Part shown: positions 16,603 through 26,451 of the stretch, piece after piece
Layout: every line of letters starts with the position of its first letter
How positions within the stretch are numbered: position 1 is the first letter of the stretch
Origin: Planctomycetota bacterium
Lineage (GTDB): Bacteria > Planctomycetota > Planctomycetia > Gemmatales > Gemmataceae
Reading direction: 5' to 3'
Length of the DNA: 42,219 bases
Assembly: GCA_016873225.1 (NCBI GenBank)
Contig: VGXS01000033.1
Coordinates: 1 to 42,219, forward strand
Program-made: the position numbers and the translations under genes
Notes under the pieces: model-generated
Database searches by the model: none
What the model saw: only the letters and a program-made list of their open reading frames with translations
Told to the model about the DNA's origin: nothing

Positions 16603-18123
16603 ATGCCTCCCCGATTCCTGTCAGCCACCGTGCTCGCCACCCTGGCCCTCGCCGGTTCCGCGGCGATCGCGGCGCCACCCAACATCGTGGTATTCCTTGT
16701 CGACGACATGGGCATCATGGACACTTCCGTGCCATTTCTCACGGGCGCCGACGGCAAACCCGAGCGGCATCCCCTCAACGCTTTTTACCGGACCCCCCAC
16801 ATGGAAAGACTCGCCGCCCGGGGCATCCGCTTCAACCAGTTCAGTTCAATGAGCGTCTGCTCACCCACCCGGGTTTCCCTGATGACGGGTCAAAACGCGG
16901 CGCGCCACCGGGTCACGAACTGGATCAATCCGGACAGCAACAACCGCGGTCCCAAGGGGCCGCCCGATTGGAACTGGCTTGGCCTCAAGCCGGGCGATGT
17001 CACCATGCCGATGCTCCTGCGCGATGCCGGATACAAAACGATCCATGTCGGCAAGGGCCACTTCGCTCCCCGGGGAAAGCCCGGGGAGGATCCGCGAGCC
17101 ATCGGCTTTGATGAGAATGTCGGCGGGGCGTCGTTTGGCGCGCCGGGTAGCTACTTCGGCGCCGAAGGTTTCGGCCTGACCAAGGGCAACAAGTCGCACG
17201 CCGTTCCCGGCCTCGACAAGTACCATGGCACCGAAACTTTCCTCACCGAGGCGCTCACCCGCGAAGCCTTGGCGCGGGTATCGTCGGCCGTTGGAAGCAA
17301 GAAGCCATTCTTCCTTTACTTCGCGCAGTACGCGGTGCACTCCCCCTTCCAGTCCGATCCGCGCTTTGCCGCCAACTATGCCAATAGCGGCAAAAACCCG
17401 AGGGCGCGCGCCTTCGCCACGCTGGTGGAAGGCATGGACAAGTCGCTGGGCGACCTGATGGACCACCTCGAAAAACTGGGCGTGGCCGAAAACACCATCA
17501 TCTTTTTCCTTGGAGACAACGGCAGCGACGCGCCGCTGGGCGATTATCAGGCGGTTGCCAGTTCGGCGCCGCTTCGCGGAGGCAAGGGATCGCAGTATGA
17601 GGGTGGCACGCGCGTGCCATTCATCGCCTCATGGCTCAAGGCCGATCCCGCCAATCCGGCGCAAAGGAGGTGGCCGGTTCCGGCGGGCGCCGTCCAGCGC
17701 CAACCCGCTGTCGCGCACGACCTTTTTCCCACGGTCCTCTCGATCGCGGGCGCCAAGTCGCCGCCCACCCATGTCGTGGATGGTTCCCCCCTAGGACAAA
17801 TGCTCGCCGGCCGGAAAGACGGAAGCCACCCGGCCACATTCCTGATGCACTACCCCCATGCGCCCCATCGCTGCGACTACTTCACGACATGGCGCGACGG
17901 CGATTGGAAGGTGATCTACCATTATTTTCCCGGCAAGGCTTCGGGCGGGTCTCACTACCAGTTGTTCAACCTGAACACCGACCCTTGCGAAAAGGACGAC
18001 CTCGCCAGGAACCAGCCCGGGGAACTTCGCCGGCTGATGAAGGGAATGGTCGCGGCGCTTGAGGGCCAGCACGCAGCCTATCCGGTCGATGCCGGCAAAC
18101 CCTTGAAGCCACTGGTTCCCTGA
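16603..18123 (+). CDS. Sulfatase 3 (Cys-type, exported)
   Basis: A 506-residue sulfatase. ATG 16603 starts a signal peptide (PPRFLSATVLATLALAGSAAIAA) and has AGGA about 9 bases upstream. The longer open frame to 16396 merely shadows sulfatase 2. Metal-site motif PNIVVFLVDDMGIMD is followed by the formylglycine signature C86-SPTR, then HVGKGHFAP and a IIFFLGDNGSDAP block. It differs from sulfatase 2 in a longer N-terminal insertion and in GKGH where GKWG/GKWQ is usual. The two are therefore not a recent duplication and may act on different sulfate esters. A terminator-like hairpin lies about 150 bases downstream. Confidence 0.94.
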   Translation: MPPRFLSATVLATLALAGSAAIAAPPNIVVFLVDDMGIMDTSVPFLTGADGKPERHPLNAFYRTPHMERLAARGIRFNQFSSMSVCSPTRVSLMTGQNAARHRVTNWINPDSNNRGPKGPPDWNWLGLKPGDVTMPMLLRDAGYKTIHVGKGHFAPRGKPGEDPRAIGFDENVGGASFGAPGSYFGAEGFGLTKGNKSHAVPGLDKYHGTETFLTEALTREALARVSSAVGSKKPFFLYFAQYAVHSPFQSDPRFAANYANSGKNPRARAFATLVEGMDKSLGDLMDHLEKLGVAENTIIFFLGDNGSDAPLGDYQAVASSAPLRGGKGSQYEGGTRVPFIASWLKADPANPAQRRWPVPAGAVQRQPAVAHDLFPTVLSIAGAKSPPTHVVDGSPLGQMLAGRKDGSHPATFLMHYPHAPHRCDYFTTWRDGDWKVIYHYFPGKASGGSHYQLFNLNTDPCEKDDLARNQPGELRRLMKGMVAALEGQHAAYPVDAGKPLKPLVP

Positions 18124-18209
18124 ACCGTTTCAGCGGCGCGGAAGGGGAAGGCGGTCATCCCCGGCACCAGTCGCGCCAGATCGACTCGAAATGCGCTTCT
18201 AGATCAGGC

Positions 18210-18305
18210 TTCAAATAGATGAGTTGGATTGATAATCCTGATAAAAATACAAATCGAGCATATTGTAACATGCCCCACTTACTTCGGCTCCACTGGGGCT
18301 CTTTT
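18210..18305 (+). repeat. Dispersed repeat, copy A (downstream of sulfatase 3)
   Basis: It starts with TTCAAATAGATGAGTT followed by ATTGATAA (18210 onwards) and ends with CTTCGGCTCCA, a short variable part, and GGGGCTCTTTT. The same two conserved blocks occur in the same order and orientation at 41712-41870, downstream of the G8 gene. The middle differs in length and sequence. Confidence 0.65.
18272..18305 (+). terminator. Possible intrinsic terminator of the sulfatase unit
   Basis: GCCCCA (18272-18277) can pair with TGGGGC (18294-18299) across a 16-base loop and is followed by TCTTTT. It lies on the same strand as sulfatases 2 and 3, about 150 bases after the last stop codon. The stem is short, so the call is tentative. 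Confidence 0.4.
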
Positions 18306-18345
18306 GTTTCTGCTATGGCTACTGGTGTTGTTCCTTGATCGACTC

Positions 18346-18447
18346 GCCCCTCACTTCGCTGGGGGCTCATAAGCGATGAACGGATCTCAATATGAAGGCC
18401 AAACAAAGGCTGACGATGCTCTAGGAGCCCTGAACGAAGTGAGGGGC
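18346..18447. repeat. Imperfect 23-base inverted repeat
   Basis: The arm at 18346-18368 and the arm at 18425-18447 are reverse complements at 20 of 23 positions, including an exact 13-base core (GCCCCTCACTTCG against CGAAGTGAGGGGC). The arms are 56 bases apart. Sequence words in the arms (CTCACTTCG, GGGGCTC) recur in the long hairpin at 41789-41870, so the elements seem related. This could be the ends of a small non-autonomous element. Confidence 0.6.
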
Positions 18448-18561
18448 CCTCGCGGACATTCAACAATCTAGCGACAGTTCAGAGGTCACTCGCGCCGTTC
18501 GACGCTTCAGAGATATCAAAGGGCTAACAGAATGATGGCGGATTCCGGGGTCTTGAGCAGG

Positions 18562-19158
18562 TCAGTTATTTGAAGTTTGCTCTAAGCGCGACTCCTGCCA
18601 TTTTTCCTGCCGGCCCAGGGCATCGGCCTTGTGGAACCACCCGGAGGCATGATTGGGATCCAGGGCGATGACGCGGTTCGAAGCCTCCATGGCCGCCGTG
18701 GCGTTGTCTATGCGCAGGTTCACCGCGGCCAGTTTGCTCCAGGCCTCGAGGAAGCCGGGATCAACGCGCGTGGCTGCTTCCAGGGCCTCGCGGGCCTCGG
18801 GCCATCGGCTCCATTTCTGGTAGAGGTGGCCGAGGTTGTGCAGGGCGATGGCATCGCCGGGATGGATTTCAAGCGCGCGACGGTAGGCGGCCTCCGCTTC
18901 CTGCGGCCTGCCGAGGTCCTTGAGCAGGTTGCCGAAATTCACATGGTAAAACCCCTTGCCGGGATCCAGCGAAACGGCGGTTTCAAAGTGGCGTAAGGCT
19001 GTTTCGGCACGGCCGGCCTGGTGCTCCAGCATGCCGAGGAACTGGTGCGCGTCGGCATTGCGCGATTCCGCGGCGAGGATCGCAAGGTAGGCTTCCCGGG
19101 CCTGGGGCAAAAAACCCTGCTGGTGAAGCTGAATCGCATGGCTCAGGGAGTCGCTCAC
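18562..19158 (-). CDS. TPR protein, probably truncated at its C-terminus
   Basis: A 198-residue protein made of consecutive tetratricopeptide repeats (about five), for example the blocks ending AETALRHFETAVSLDPG, EAEAAYRRALEIHPGD and EALEAATRVDPG. TPRs mediate protein-protein contacts. In planctomycetes, arrays that begin like this often precede a methyltransferase or glycosyltransferase domain. Here the last repeat breaks off after EKWQESR and ends with the unrelated LEQTSNN, right at the border of the repeat-containing non-coding patch. No downstream domain is found. It may still be a functional small TPR adaptor. Confidence 0.75.
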   Translation of the reverse strand: MSDSLSHAIQLHQQGFLPQAREAYLAILAAESRNADAHQFLGMLEHQAGRAETALRHFETAVSLDPGKGFYHVNFGNLLKDLGRPQEAEAAYRRALEIHPGDAIALHNLGHLYQKWSRWPEAREALEAATRVDPGFLEAWSKLAAVNLRIDNATAAMEASNRVIALDPNHASGWFHKADALGRQEKWQESRLEQTSNN

Positions 19159-19236
19159 GCGTTCAGGTTAGCAAACCTCGCGATTCCGGCGACTCTCCGG
19201 GAAGCATAGCCCGGCGGCAACGGGCCTTGACTCGAT

Positions 19237-20646
19237 TCAAGCGAGGATCTCGTTCACCACGCGGGCCTCCTCGGCACCCGTGAGGCGCTGGTCGAGTCCC
19301 TGGTACTTGAATGTGAGCCTCCGGTGGTCGATGCCCAGGCAATGGAGGATGGTCGCGTTCAGGTCGCGGATATGGACGGGGTTTTCGGTAATGTTATAGG
19401 AGAAATCATCGGTGGCCCCGAACTCGATTCCCGGCTTGACGCCGCCGCCGGCAAGCCAGGTGGTGAAGCAGCGTCCGTGGTGGTCCCGGCCGTGGTCCTT
19501 CTCGCTGAGGGTGCCCTGGCTGTAGATCGTGCGCCCGAATTCACCGCCGCACACCACGAGGGTGTCGTCGAGCATGCCGCGCTGCTTGAGGTCGCGGACA
19601 AGGGCGGCCGAGGCCTGGTCGATGTCCTCGCACTGCAGCCTGAGGTTCCTGGGAAGGGCGCCATGCTGGTCCCACCCCTGGTGAAAAATCTGCACCATGC
19701 GGACGCCGCGCTCGACCATGCGCCGGGCCAGCAGGCAACTGGCGGCGAAGCTGCCGGGCCTCTTGACATCGGGTCCGTACAGGTCGAGAACCGACTGCGG
19801 CTCGCCCCCCAGTCCGGTGGCCTCGGGAACCGCTGCCTGCATGCGGAAGGCCATCTCGTACTGGGCGATGCGCGCCTGGGTTTCAGGATCGCCGAACCTG
19901 TCGCCGGTGTCCCTGTTCAACTGCCCGAGGACATCGAGCTGCTCGCGGCGGGCGGTCCTGTCGAGCCCGGGAGGATCCGACAGGTAAGGCACCGGGTCGC
20001 CCGACGAGCGGAGCTGCACCCCCTGGTGCCTCGACGGCAGGAAGCCGCTGCCCCAAAGGCGGGAGTAAAGCGCCTGCTTCTGCCCGCGCCCCTGGCTGAT
20101 CATCACGGCGAACGCCGGCAGATTGTCGGTTTCGGAACCCAGGCCGTAGCTGAGCCACGATCCCATGCTCGGCCGGCCAGGCTGCTGGTTGCCCGTGGTG
20201 ATGTAGGTGATCGCGGGGTCGTGGTTGATGGCCTCGGTGTGCACCGACTTGAGCACGCAGATGTCGTCGATGATGCCACCGGTGTGGGGGAGGATGTCGC
20301 TGTTCACCCAGGCGCCGCGCTTGCCGTAACGCTTGAACTCGAACATCGGGGCGACGCACGGGAAGTTCTTCTGCCCGCTGGTCATGCCGGTGATGCGCTG
20401 GCCGTTGCGCACGGAATCGGGGAGTTCCTTGCCATGGATGGCGCGAAGCGCGGGCTTGTAGTCGAAGGTGTCGATGTGGCTGGGTCCGCCGGCCAGGAAC
20501 AGGTAGATGACGCGCTTGGCCTTGGGGGTGAAGTGGCTTCCCGTCACGCCCGGGGAGGCGCCGGCCCGTTCGACCAGGTTGGTCAGGCAGGCGGCGCCCA
20601 GCGCTGTGGCCGAGTGGCGAATGAAGGCGCGGCGTTGGGCGAGCAT
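19237..20646 (-). CDS. DUF1501 domain protein (469 aa), Tat-type signal
   Basis: The N-terminus [18 protein letters not shown] is twin-arginine-like. Landmarks: [16 protein letters not shown] (about residue 52), [23 protein letters not shown] followed by [10 protein letters not shown] (a His/Asp-rich metal-type site), and the closing [19 protein letters not shown] 20646 has GAGG at 6 bases. It is the last gene of the five-gene minus-strand unit, 32 bases after the LamG-containing PSD1 gene, with which it forms the usual PSD1-DUF1501 pair. The fold is related to alkaline phosphatase and sulfatase; the reaction is not established. Confidence 0.94.
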   Translation of the reverse strand: MLAQRRAFIRHSATALGAACLTNLVERAGASPGVTGSHFTPKAKRVIYLFLAGGPSHIDTFDYKPALRAIHGKELPDSVRNGQRITGMTSGQKNFPCVAPMFEFKRYGKRGAWVNSDILPHTGGIIDDICVLKSVHTEAINHDPAITYITTGNQQPGRPSMGSWLSYGLGSETDNLPAFAVMISQGRGQKQALYSRLWGSGFLPSRHQGVQLRSSGDPVPYLSDPPGLDRTARREQLDVLGQLNRDTGDRFGDPETQARIAQYEMAFRMQAAVPEATGLGGEPQSVLDLYGPDVKRPGSFAASCLLARRMVERGVRMVQIFHQGWDQHGALPRNLRLQCEDIDQASAALVRDLKQRGMLDDTLVVCGGEFGRTIYSQGTLSEKDHGRDHHGRCFTTWLAGGGVKPGIEFGATDDFSYNITENPVHIRDLNATILHCLGIDHRRLTFKYQGLDQRLTGAEEARVVNEILA

Positions 20647-20678
20647 GGCATCCTCGGACTTGGTGGAACGGGTATGTA

Positions 20679-23600
20679 TCAGTTTTTCACCAGGAACTCG
20701 TCGGTGTTCATGACGGTGGAGGCGACGATCGCCCAGGCGGCGTGCTCCGCCGCGGGAATCGAGGCGTCGCGCGGGCTTTCACCGACCGCCAGCAGGGCCG
20801 TCGCCTTGGCCGGTTCGGCCTCGAACCTTCGCCTCTGGCTGTCGGCCAGGCCAGCCAGGAGGGTGATTTCCCGGTCGGTCGCGGGCCTGCCGAGGGCGGC
20901 CTTCACGGCGAACCTCACGCGGTCGGCCGGATTCGCCCCACCGCGCACGATGCGCTCGGCGAAGGCACGGGAAGCCTCGACGAACTGCGGGTCGTTGAGG
21001 GTGACGAGGGCCTGGAGCGGCGTGTTGGTGCGCGAACGGGTGCCGGTGCACTTTTCCCGCGTCGGGGCGTCGAAGGTCATCATGGCCGGGTGGGGCGACG
21101 ACCGCTTCCAGTAGGTGTACAGGCTGCGCCGGTAGAGTTTCTCGCCGGTGTCCTGCACGAACCGGGACAGGTTGGTGTCGATGGCCACCTCTTCCCAGAT
21201 GCCCTTGGGCTGATAGGGGCGCACGCTGGGGCCGCCGACCTTCTCGACATAAAGTCCGCTGACGAACAGGGCCGAATCCCTCACGAACTCGGCCTGAAGG
21301 CGGAAGCGCGGGCCGCGCGCGAGCAGCCGGTTTTCCGGATCCCTCTCGCGGAGCGGGGTCGGGCAGGCCGACGACTGCCGGTAGGCCTGGCTGGTGACCA
21401 TCTCGCGCACCAGGCGCTTGACATCCCAGCCCGACCGGACGAAACCGGCGGCCAGCGAGTCGAGCAGTTCGGGATGGCTCGGGGCTTCCCCCTGTAGGCC
21501 GAAGTCCTCGGTCGTGCGCACGAGTCCCTCGCCGAAGAACAACTGCCAGAACCGGTTCACGGCGACACGCGGGGTGAGCGGATGATCCGGGCGGACCAGC
21601 CAGCGCGCCAAGCCAAGCCTGTTCGCGGGGGCGCCCTCGGGCACCGGCGGGAACACGGCGGGAATCCCGGGCGTCACCGGCTGGTCCTTCCTCGGTTGGT
21701 CATACTGGCCCCGGTTGAGGACAAATGTCTGCCGCATCTGCGCCATCGGCAAGTCTTCCATCACCATGACGCTGGTGAGGCCGCGCTCGACCTTCCGTTC
21801 GGCCTCGAGTTTCTGCGCCACCTGCCTCGCCATGGCGGCATAGCCGGCCACGGACGAACGCAGGTATTGCCCGGCCAGAAGCGCCGACTGGGGAGCCTGG
21901 CGGTTGGCTTCAGCGACGGCCAGCACCCGCGCCACCGGATCAGCAGCGAGTTGCGGCACCTCGGCATCGGAAATCGCCGAGCGGTAAAGGGCGATATCGG
22001 CCGCCTCGCCGCGGAACTTGCCGTTGCCATCCGAGCGGGCACCGACCTGGAGGGGAGCCTCCGCCGACGCCGTCGCCGACAGCGTGTCGGCTTCCGCGGT
22101 CACGGCCTGCGGCTTGCCGTCGACATAAATGCGGATGCCCTTGGACTTGCCGGTGCCGTCGGAGGTGATGACGACATGCTGCCATGTGTCGGGCTTGAGC
22201 GATTCCTTGGCATACACCTTGAGGGCGTTCCGCCCCCAGGCATGGATCAGGTGCAGGCCCGGCTTGCCGGCATCGGTGCCGAAGTCGAAACCGCGGTAAC
22301 CTTTGTCGCCGGGATCCATCTTGGCCAGGAGAAAACCGCCGCCCCCCTTGGGAACGCGCATCCAGGCGGCGAAGGTGAAAGGCTTGTTCCATTCGATTTG
22401 CGGGTCGGCCGTGAACCGGTAGACGGTGTTGCCGGCCAGCTTGGCTCCCGCCGCGTTGGGCCGCGTGGCATCGGCGGCCTTGCCCTCCGATGGAACACCC
22501 ACGGCACCGAGAACATCGAGGAGTGCGCTTTTGTCCTTGTCGTCCAGGGGCAAAAGGAAAAAGGGAATGTCCGAGGGAGGCGCGGCGCCCGACGGGGCCT
22601 TTTGTCCCGCAAGCCACTTGGCGAACCCCTTGTCGTTGCGGGCCTTGGTTCGAAGGTCGGCAAGTTCCGCCAGCGCGGCGTCGCGCGCGCGGCGGGCCGC
22701 CTCCCTCTTGGCCCCGGCCTCGGGGTCGGCCACCTCCACCACCGGAGCCTGGTTCCCTCCCCGGGTTTGCATGCCGGGATCCTTGGTGTTGTTGAAATAG
22801 GCGTAAAACCGGTAGTACTCGGCCTGCGAGATCGGATCGTACTTGTGGTCGTGGCATTGCCCGCATTCGAGGCTCAGGCCGAGCCAAACGCTTCCCACCG
22901 TCTTCACCCGGTCCACCACATAGTCGACGCGGAACTCCTCGGCGATCACCCCGCCCTCGTCCGTGGTGGCGTGGTTGCGGTTGAAGCCGGTCGCCACTTT
23001 CTGCGCGACCGTGGCGTCGGGGAGCAGTTCGCCGGCAAGCTGTTCAATGGTGAACCGGTCGTAGGGCATGTTCCCGTTGAAGGCCCGGATCACCCAGTCG
23101 CGCCAACCCCACATGTCGCGGGGGCCGTCGGCGTGGTAGACGCTGCTGTCGCCGTAGCGGGCCAGGTCCATCCACAGGACCGCCATCCGTTCCCCGTATC
23201 GGGGGGATGCCAGCAGGCGGTCGACGACCTTCCCGTAAGCCTCGGGCGACGCGTCGGCAAGGAAGGCGTCGACCTCCGCGGGGGTGGGCGGCAGGCCCGT
23301 CAGGTCGAGCGTCACCCGCCTCAAAAGGGTGGCCTTGTCCGCCTCGGGCTGCGGAGCCAGGCCCTCCCTGGCCAGCCGCGCGCGGATCCAGGCATCGATT
23401 GTTCCCCTCCAGCGCGGATCCGGAATTTCGGGCAGCTTGGCCTCCACCGGGGGAGTGAAGGCCCAATGGGTCGAGTAGTTGCCTCCGGCGGCGACCCAGG
23501 CCTTGAGGATCGCGATTTCCCTGGCCGTGAGACTCTTGGTGAAGTTCGACTCGGGCGGAGGCATCACCTCCTCGGGATCCTTCGAGACGATGCGGCGCAC

Positions 23601-23837
23601 AAGTTCCGGATCATGCCCGGGCTTGCCTTTCAGGGCGCGCGCGGCGCCGGCCGGGGTGTCGAGCCTCAGGCCGGCCTTGCGTGTCGACGCGTCGGGGCCG
23701 TGGCAGTGGTAGCATTTGTCGGCCAGGACGGGGCGCACATCCCGGTTGAAGTCGGGCGCGGGGTCGGCGGCGCGGGCCGGAAGGCCGGCGGCCGGAAGGA
23801 GGACAAATACTGACAAGGCCCAGACTGCGCGGGACAT
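20679..23837 (-). CDS. PSD1-type cytochrome with DUF1549, LamG and DUF1553 domains
   Basis: A 1052-residue exported protein from ATG 23837, which has GGAG at 6 bases and is followed by a Sec signal ([23 protein letters not shown]). The open frame to 23942 overlaps the upstream gene and is rejected. Domains in order: planctomycete cytochrome c domain with heme motif C42-YH-C45-H46, DUF1549 (about 140-350) with C325-GQ-C328-H329 in the CHDHKYDPI block, a concanavalin-like LamG domain (about 470-625; [21 protein letters not shown]), and DUF1553 (about 745-1010; [19 protein letters not shown]). The two CxxCH motifs suggest up to two c-type hemes, although whether the second binds heme is not established. 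LamG may bind carbohydrate. Partner of the DUF1501 protein downstream. Confidence 0.94.
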   Translation of the reverse strand: MSRAVWALSVFVLLPAAGLPARAADPAPDFNRDVRPVLADKCYHCHGPDASTRKAGLRLDTPAGAARALKGKPGHDPELVRRIVSKDPEEVMPPPESNFTKSLTAREIAILKAWVAAGGNYSTHWAFTPPVEAKLPEIPDPRWRGTIDAWIRARLAREGLAPQPEADKATLLRRVTLDLTGLPPTPAEVDAFLADASPEAYGKVVDRLLASPRYGERMAVLWMDLARYGDSSVYHADGPRDMWGWRDWVIRAFNGNMPYDRFTIEQLAGELLPDATVAQKVATGFNRNHATTDEGGVIAEEFRVDYVVDRVKTVGSVWLGLSLECGQCHDHKYDPISQAEYYRFYAYFNNTKDPGMQTRGGNQAPVVEVADPEAGAKREAARRARDAALAELADLRTKARNDKGFAKWLAGQKAPSGAAPPSDIPFFLLPLDDKDKSALLDVLGAVGVPSEGKAADATRPNAAGAKLAGNTVYRFTADPQIEWNKPFTFAAWMRVPKGGGGFLLAKMDPGDKGYRGFDFGTDAGKPGLHLIHAWGRNALKVYAKESLKPDTWQHVVITSDGTGKSKGIRIYVDGKPQAVTAEADTLSATASAEAPLQVGARSDGNGKFRGEAADIALYRSAISDAEVPQLAADPVARVLAVAEANRQAPQSALLAGQYLRSSVAGYAAMARQVAQKLEAERKVERGLTSVMVMEDLPMAQMRQTFVLNRGQYDQPRKDQPVTPGIPAVFPPVPEGAPANRLGLARWLVRPDHPLTPRVAVNRFWQLFFGEGLVRTTEDFGLQGEAPSHPELLDSLAAGFVRSGWDVKRLVREMVTSQAYRQSSACPTPLRERDPENRLLARGPRFRLQAEFVRDSALFVSGLYVEKVGGPSVRPYQPKGIWEEVAIDTNLSRFVQDTGEKLYRRSLYTYWKRSSPHPAMMTFDAPTREKCTGTRSRTNTPLQALVTLNDPQFVEASRAFAERIVRGGANPADRVRFAVKAALGRPATDREITLLAGLADSQRRRFEAEPAKATALLAVGESPRDASIPAAEHAAWAIVASTVMNTDEFLVKN

Positions 23838-23877
23838 GGATGGCTCCAAAATGGAAACGCCGGGATCAGGCCGCCTG

Positions 23878-24948
23878 TCAGGAGACCTTCTTGAACTTCC
23901 TGGGCCTGCCGTTGCCAAGCCACTCGACGACATACAAGTCACCCGCCGAACTCAGCGTCAGGGCATGCGGCGCCGCGAACAGGTCGGCGCGGGTCTGGTT
24001 GTCCTTGGCTCCCTGACCGTCGCCCAGGTGGGCGACCACCTTGTCGTCGGCATCGATCGCCGTGACGCGGGAACCCAATTCGGGGACATAGATACGGCCG
24101 TCATGCTGGTAGAAGCAGCATGGCGCCCGGAAGCCGTTGATGGTGCGCTTGTAGGTCAGTTCGAGGTCGAACACCTCGATCCGGCCGTTGGCCCTGTCGG
24201 CGATGTACACCTCGGAATCCTTGCGAAGCGTGCTGACCCACACCCCATGGCAGGTGTTGAACTGGCCGTGCTCCTTGCCACGGCCGCCGATGGTCTTGAT
24301 GTGCTTGAACTTACTGTCGAACCGGTAGACCTTCTGGCTGCCATAGCCGTCGACGATGTAGACATCCCCGGTCGGGGCGACGGCGACATCGGTTGGATTG
24401 GTCCAGTCGACCTTCTGGCTGGTGGCCGACTCCTCCTTCACATTGCCAAGGGTGTGAATCACCTTGCCCGACATGTCGGTCTTGTAGACGCGGGCGCCGA
24501 TGCGGCCGGCGTCCTTGCCGGCGACATTCTCCGTCCAATACAGGAACTCGCCGCCCGATTCCTTGCTGAGATAAAGGCCGTGGGCGGTGGAGGCGACCTG
24601 CTCGGGCTTCTCGAAGCCGATCCCGCTGGCGAATTCCTTCGACCATGTCTCAAGCAGCTTTCCGTCCTTGTCGAAGATCGCCACGCACGGGCTTGATGAG
24701 CGCGAGGTGACGATGATCCTGTCCTTGGAATCGGCCACGACGGCGCAGCCGAGGCCGTATTTCATGCCCCCCGGAAGCTTGCCCCAGGCCTCGTCGAGGG
24801 CGAAGGTCGCCGACCCCGAGCCGATCTTCGCGGGGTTGTCGGCGGCGTTGGCCCGCGGCGGGCTTGAGCCGGCGGCGAGCAGGGCGCCGCCGGCAGCGGC
24901 GAGGAAGTCCCGGCGGCTGCGGCGGACTGGAAACAGGTATTCCGACAT
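23878..24948 (-). CDS. NHL-type six-bladed beta-propeller protein, Tat-exported
   Basis: A 356-residue protein whose N-terminus contains RRSRRDFLAAAGGALLAAG, a good twin-arginine signal. The rest consists of propeller blades: NPTDVAVAPTGDVYIVDGYG, EHGQFNTCHGVWV, EVYIADRANGRIEVFD and APHALTLSSAGDLYVVEW. This pattern is that of NHL-repeat proteins, some of which are peptidylglycine-lyase-like and others binding scaffolds. No lyase residues are clear, so a scaffold or binding role is assumed. ATG 24948 has GAGGAG at 7 bases. It sits between two PSD1-DUF1501 pairs on one strand (gaps of 35 and 40 bases), so it is probably part of the same exported system. Confidence 0.9.
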   Translation of the reverse strand: MSEYLFPVRRSRRDFLAAAGGALLAAGSSPPRANAADNPAKIGSGSATFALDEAWGKLPGGMKYGLGCAVVADSKDRIIVTSRSSSPCVAIFDKDGKLLETWSKEFASGIGFEKPEQVASTAHGLYLSKESGGEFLYWTENVAGKDAGRIGARVYKTDMSGKVIHTLGNVKEESATSQKVDWTNPTDVAVAPTGDVYIVDGYGSQKVYRFDSKFKHIKTIGGRGKEHGQFNTCHGVWVSTLRKDSEVYIADRANGRIEVFDLELTYKRTINGFRAPCCFYQHDGRIYVPELGSRVTAIDADDKVVAHLGDGQGAKDNQTRADLFAAPHALTLSSAGDLYVVEWLGNGRPRKFKKVS

Positions 24949-24983
24949 CGTTCAACTCCTCAATGAAAAAACCATGGACAAGA

Positions 24984-26426
24984 CTAGGCAAGGACCTCGG
25001 ACAGCACCTCGCCACCGACATCCGTGAGCCGGAAGTCCCGGCCATTGAAGCGATGGGTGAGCTTGAGGTGGTCGATGCCCATCATGTGGAGCAGGGTGGC
25101 GTGGAGGTCGTTGACATGGACCTTCTTCTCGACGGCCTTGTAGCCGAAGGGGTCGGTGGCGCCGTAATGCAGCCCGCCCTTCACGCCCGCGCCGGCCATC
25201 CAGATGGTGAAGCCGTTGGGGTTGTGGTCGCGGCCCTTGGCCCCCTGCGAATCGGAGGTGCGGCCAAACTCGCCACCCCAGATCACGAGGGTGCTGTCGA
25301 GCATCCCGCGCGATTCGAGGTCGGCCAGCAGGGCGGCGGCGGGCTGGTCGGTGTGCAGGCCGCAGGAACGGTGGTTGGACTGGAGGTCGGAATGGCAATC
25401 CCACGGCACATCGCCGACGCTTCCATCACCCGCGACACCCTTGCCGGCGAAGATCTGGACGAAGCGCACGCCCCGTTCGACCAACCGGCGGGCCAGCAGG
25501 CACTGGCGGGCGAAGGTGGCGCATTCCGGCCGCTCAAGGCCGTACATCGCCTGCGTCATCGCCGATTCACGGGAAAGGTCAAGCGCCTCGGGAGCGGCCA
25601 TCTGCATGCGGTAGGCCAACTCGTAGGAATCGATCCGGGCCGCGAGGTCGGCCTGGGTCTGCCTCGTGGAGGCGTGCTCCCGGTTCAACTCCCGGATGAG
25701 GTCGAGTTGGGCCCGTTGCTGGGGATCGCTGTGCGCGGCGCCGCGGGCGAGGTTGTCGATCGCCTCCTTGCGACGGGAGTCGAGCGCCATGGCCTGGAAG
25801 GTCTTCGGCAGGAAGCCCGCCGACCAGATCTGGTCGTCGCCGCGGGGCCTGGTGTCGTGCATCACCACATAAGCCGGCAGGTTGCTGTTGAGCGCGCCAA
25901 GGCCGTAGGTTTCCCAAGCGCCGAGCGCCGGCAGGCCCGGACGGTTCGTGCCGCACATCAGTTCGATGGAAGCCGGGGCGTGGTTGTTTTGCCGCAGGTG
26001 CATCGAGTGCAGGAAGCACATCTTGTCGACATGGCGCGACAGGTACGGGAAAATTTCAGGCACCCAGGTACCCGACTTTCCATGCTGCGCCCACTTGAAC
26101 GGCGAGGCCAGGCACTTGCCGCTGGTGGTGAAGAACCCGGTCTTGGGATCGGCCCCGGCCAAGGGTTGGCCATCGCGTTTCTGCAACTCGGGCTTGTAGT
26201 CCCATGTGTCGACTTGGGAGGGTCCGCCGGTCATGAACAGCCAGATGATCGACTTCACCTTGCCCGGGTAATGGGGCGACTTGGGGGCCAGGGGAGCGGC
26301 CGCGGCGGCGGCCGCCTCCTCCCCCAGCAGGTTCGAGAGGGCCAGCGTTCCGAAACCGAGGCCGGCCTCGGCAAGGAACCTGCGGCGGCCCGGCAAGGCC
26401 AGGCGGCTTGGAAAATTGTTCGGCAT
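24984..26426 (-). CDS. DUF1501 domain protein (480 aa), Tat-type signal
   Basis: I place the start at ATG 26426, giving a twin-arginine signal (PGRRRFLAEAGLGFGTLALSN). The open frame to 26468 would overlap the stop of the upstream PSD1 gene. Landmarks: FMTGGPSQVDTWDYKP, DCHSDLQSNHRSCGLHTD, GEFGRTSDSQGAKGRDHNP, and the closing HLKLTHRFNGRDFRLTDVGGE. The C-terminal 80 residues are strikingly like those of the partial DUF1501 gene at 1-254 (GATDPFGYKAVEKKVHVND against [19 protein letters not shown]), so those two are close paralogues. It follows the PSD1 gene by 25 bases. Confidence 0.94.
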   Translation of the reverse strand: MPNNFPSRLALPGRRRFLAEAGLGFGTLALSNLLGEEAAAAAAAPLAPKSPHYPGKVKSIIWLFMTGGPSQVDTWDYKPELQKRDGQPLAGADPKTGFFTTSGKCLASPFKWAQHGKSGTWVPEIFPYLSRHVDKMCFLHSMHLRQNNHAPASIELMCGTNRPGLPALGAWETYGLGALNSNLPAYVVMHDTRPRGDDQIWSAGFLPKTFQAMALDSRRKEAIDNLARGAAHSDPQQRAQLDLIRELNREHASTRQTQADLAARIDSYELAYRMQMAAPEALDLSRESAMTQAMYGLERPECATFARQCLLARRLVERGVRFVQIFAGKGVAGDGSVGDVPWDCHSDLQSNHRSCGLHTDQPAAALLADLESRGMLDSTLVIWGGEFGRTSDSQGAKGRDHNPNGFTIWMAGAGVKGGLHYGATDPFGYKAVEKKVHVNDLHATLLHMMGIDHLKLTHRFNGRDFRLTDVGGEVLSEVLA

Positions 26427-26451
26427 GGGATGACCCCCGGTGGATTTTCCG

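Larger units (their letters stand above)
18124..18561 (+). other. Non-coding patch with repeats between convergent genes
   Basis: These 438 bases are visibly poorer in GC than the flanks. They hold repeat copy A, a terminator-like hairpin and a 23-base imperfect inverted repeat (listed separately). A 103-codon frame on the minus strand (18466-18155) has no recognisable protein features and lies across the repeats, so I do not call it. No transposase or integrase fragment was recognised. Confidence 0.6.

Noticed and set aside
18155..18466. 103-codon minus-strand frame across the repeat patch
   Set aside because: No protein-family features, and it overlaps the repeat, the terminator-like hairpin and the inverted repeat; most likely a chance frame.
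19324..23813. Very long plus-strand frames (596 and 743 codons) opposite the DUF1501 and PSD1 genes
   Set aside because: They are antisense shadows of well-supported genes, caused by high GC in third codon positions. Their translations show no domain.
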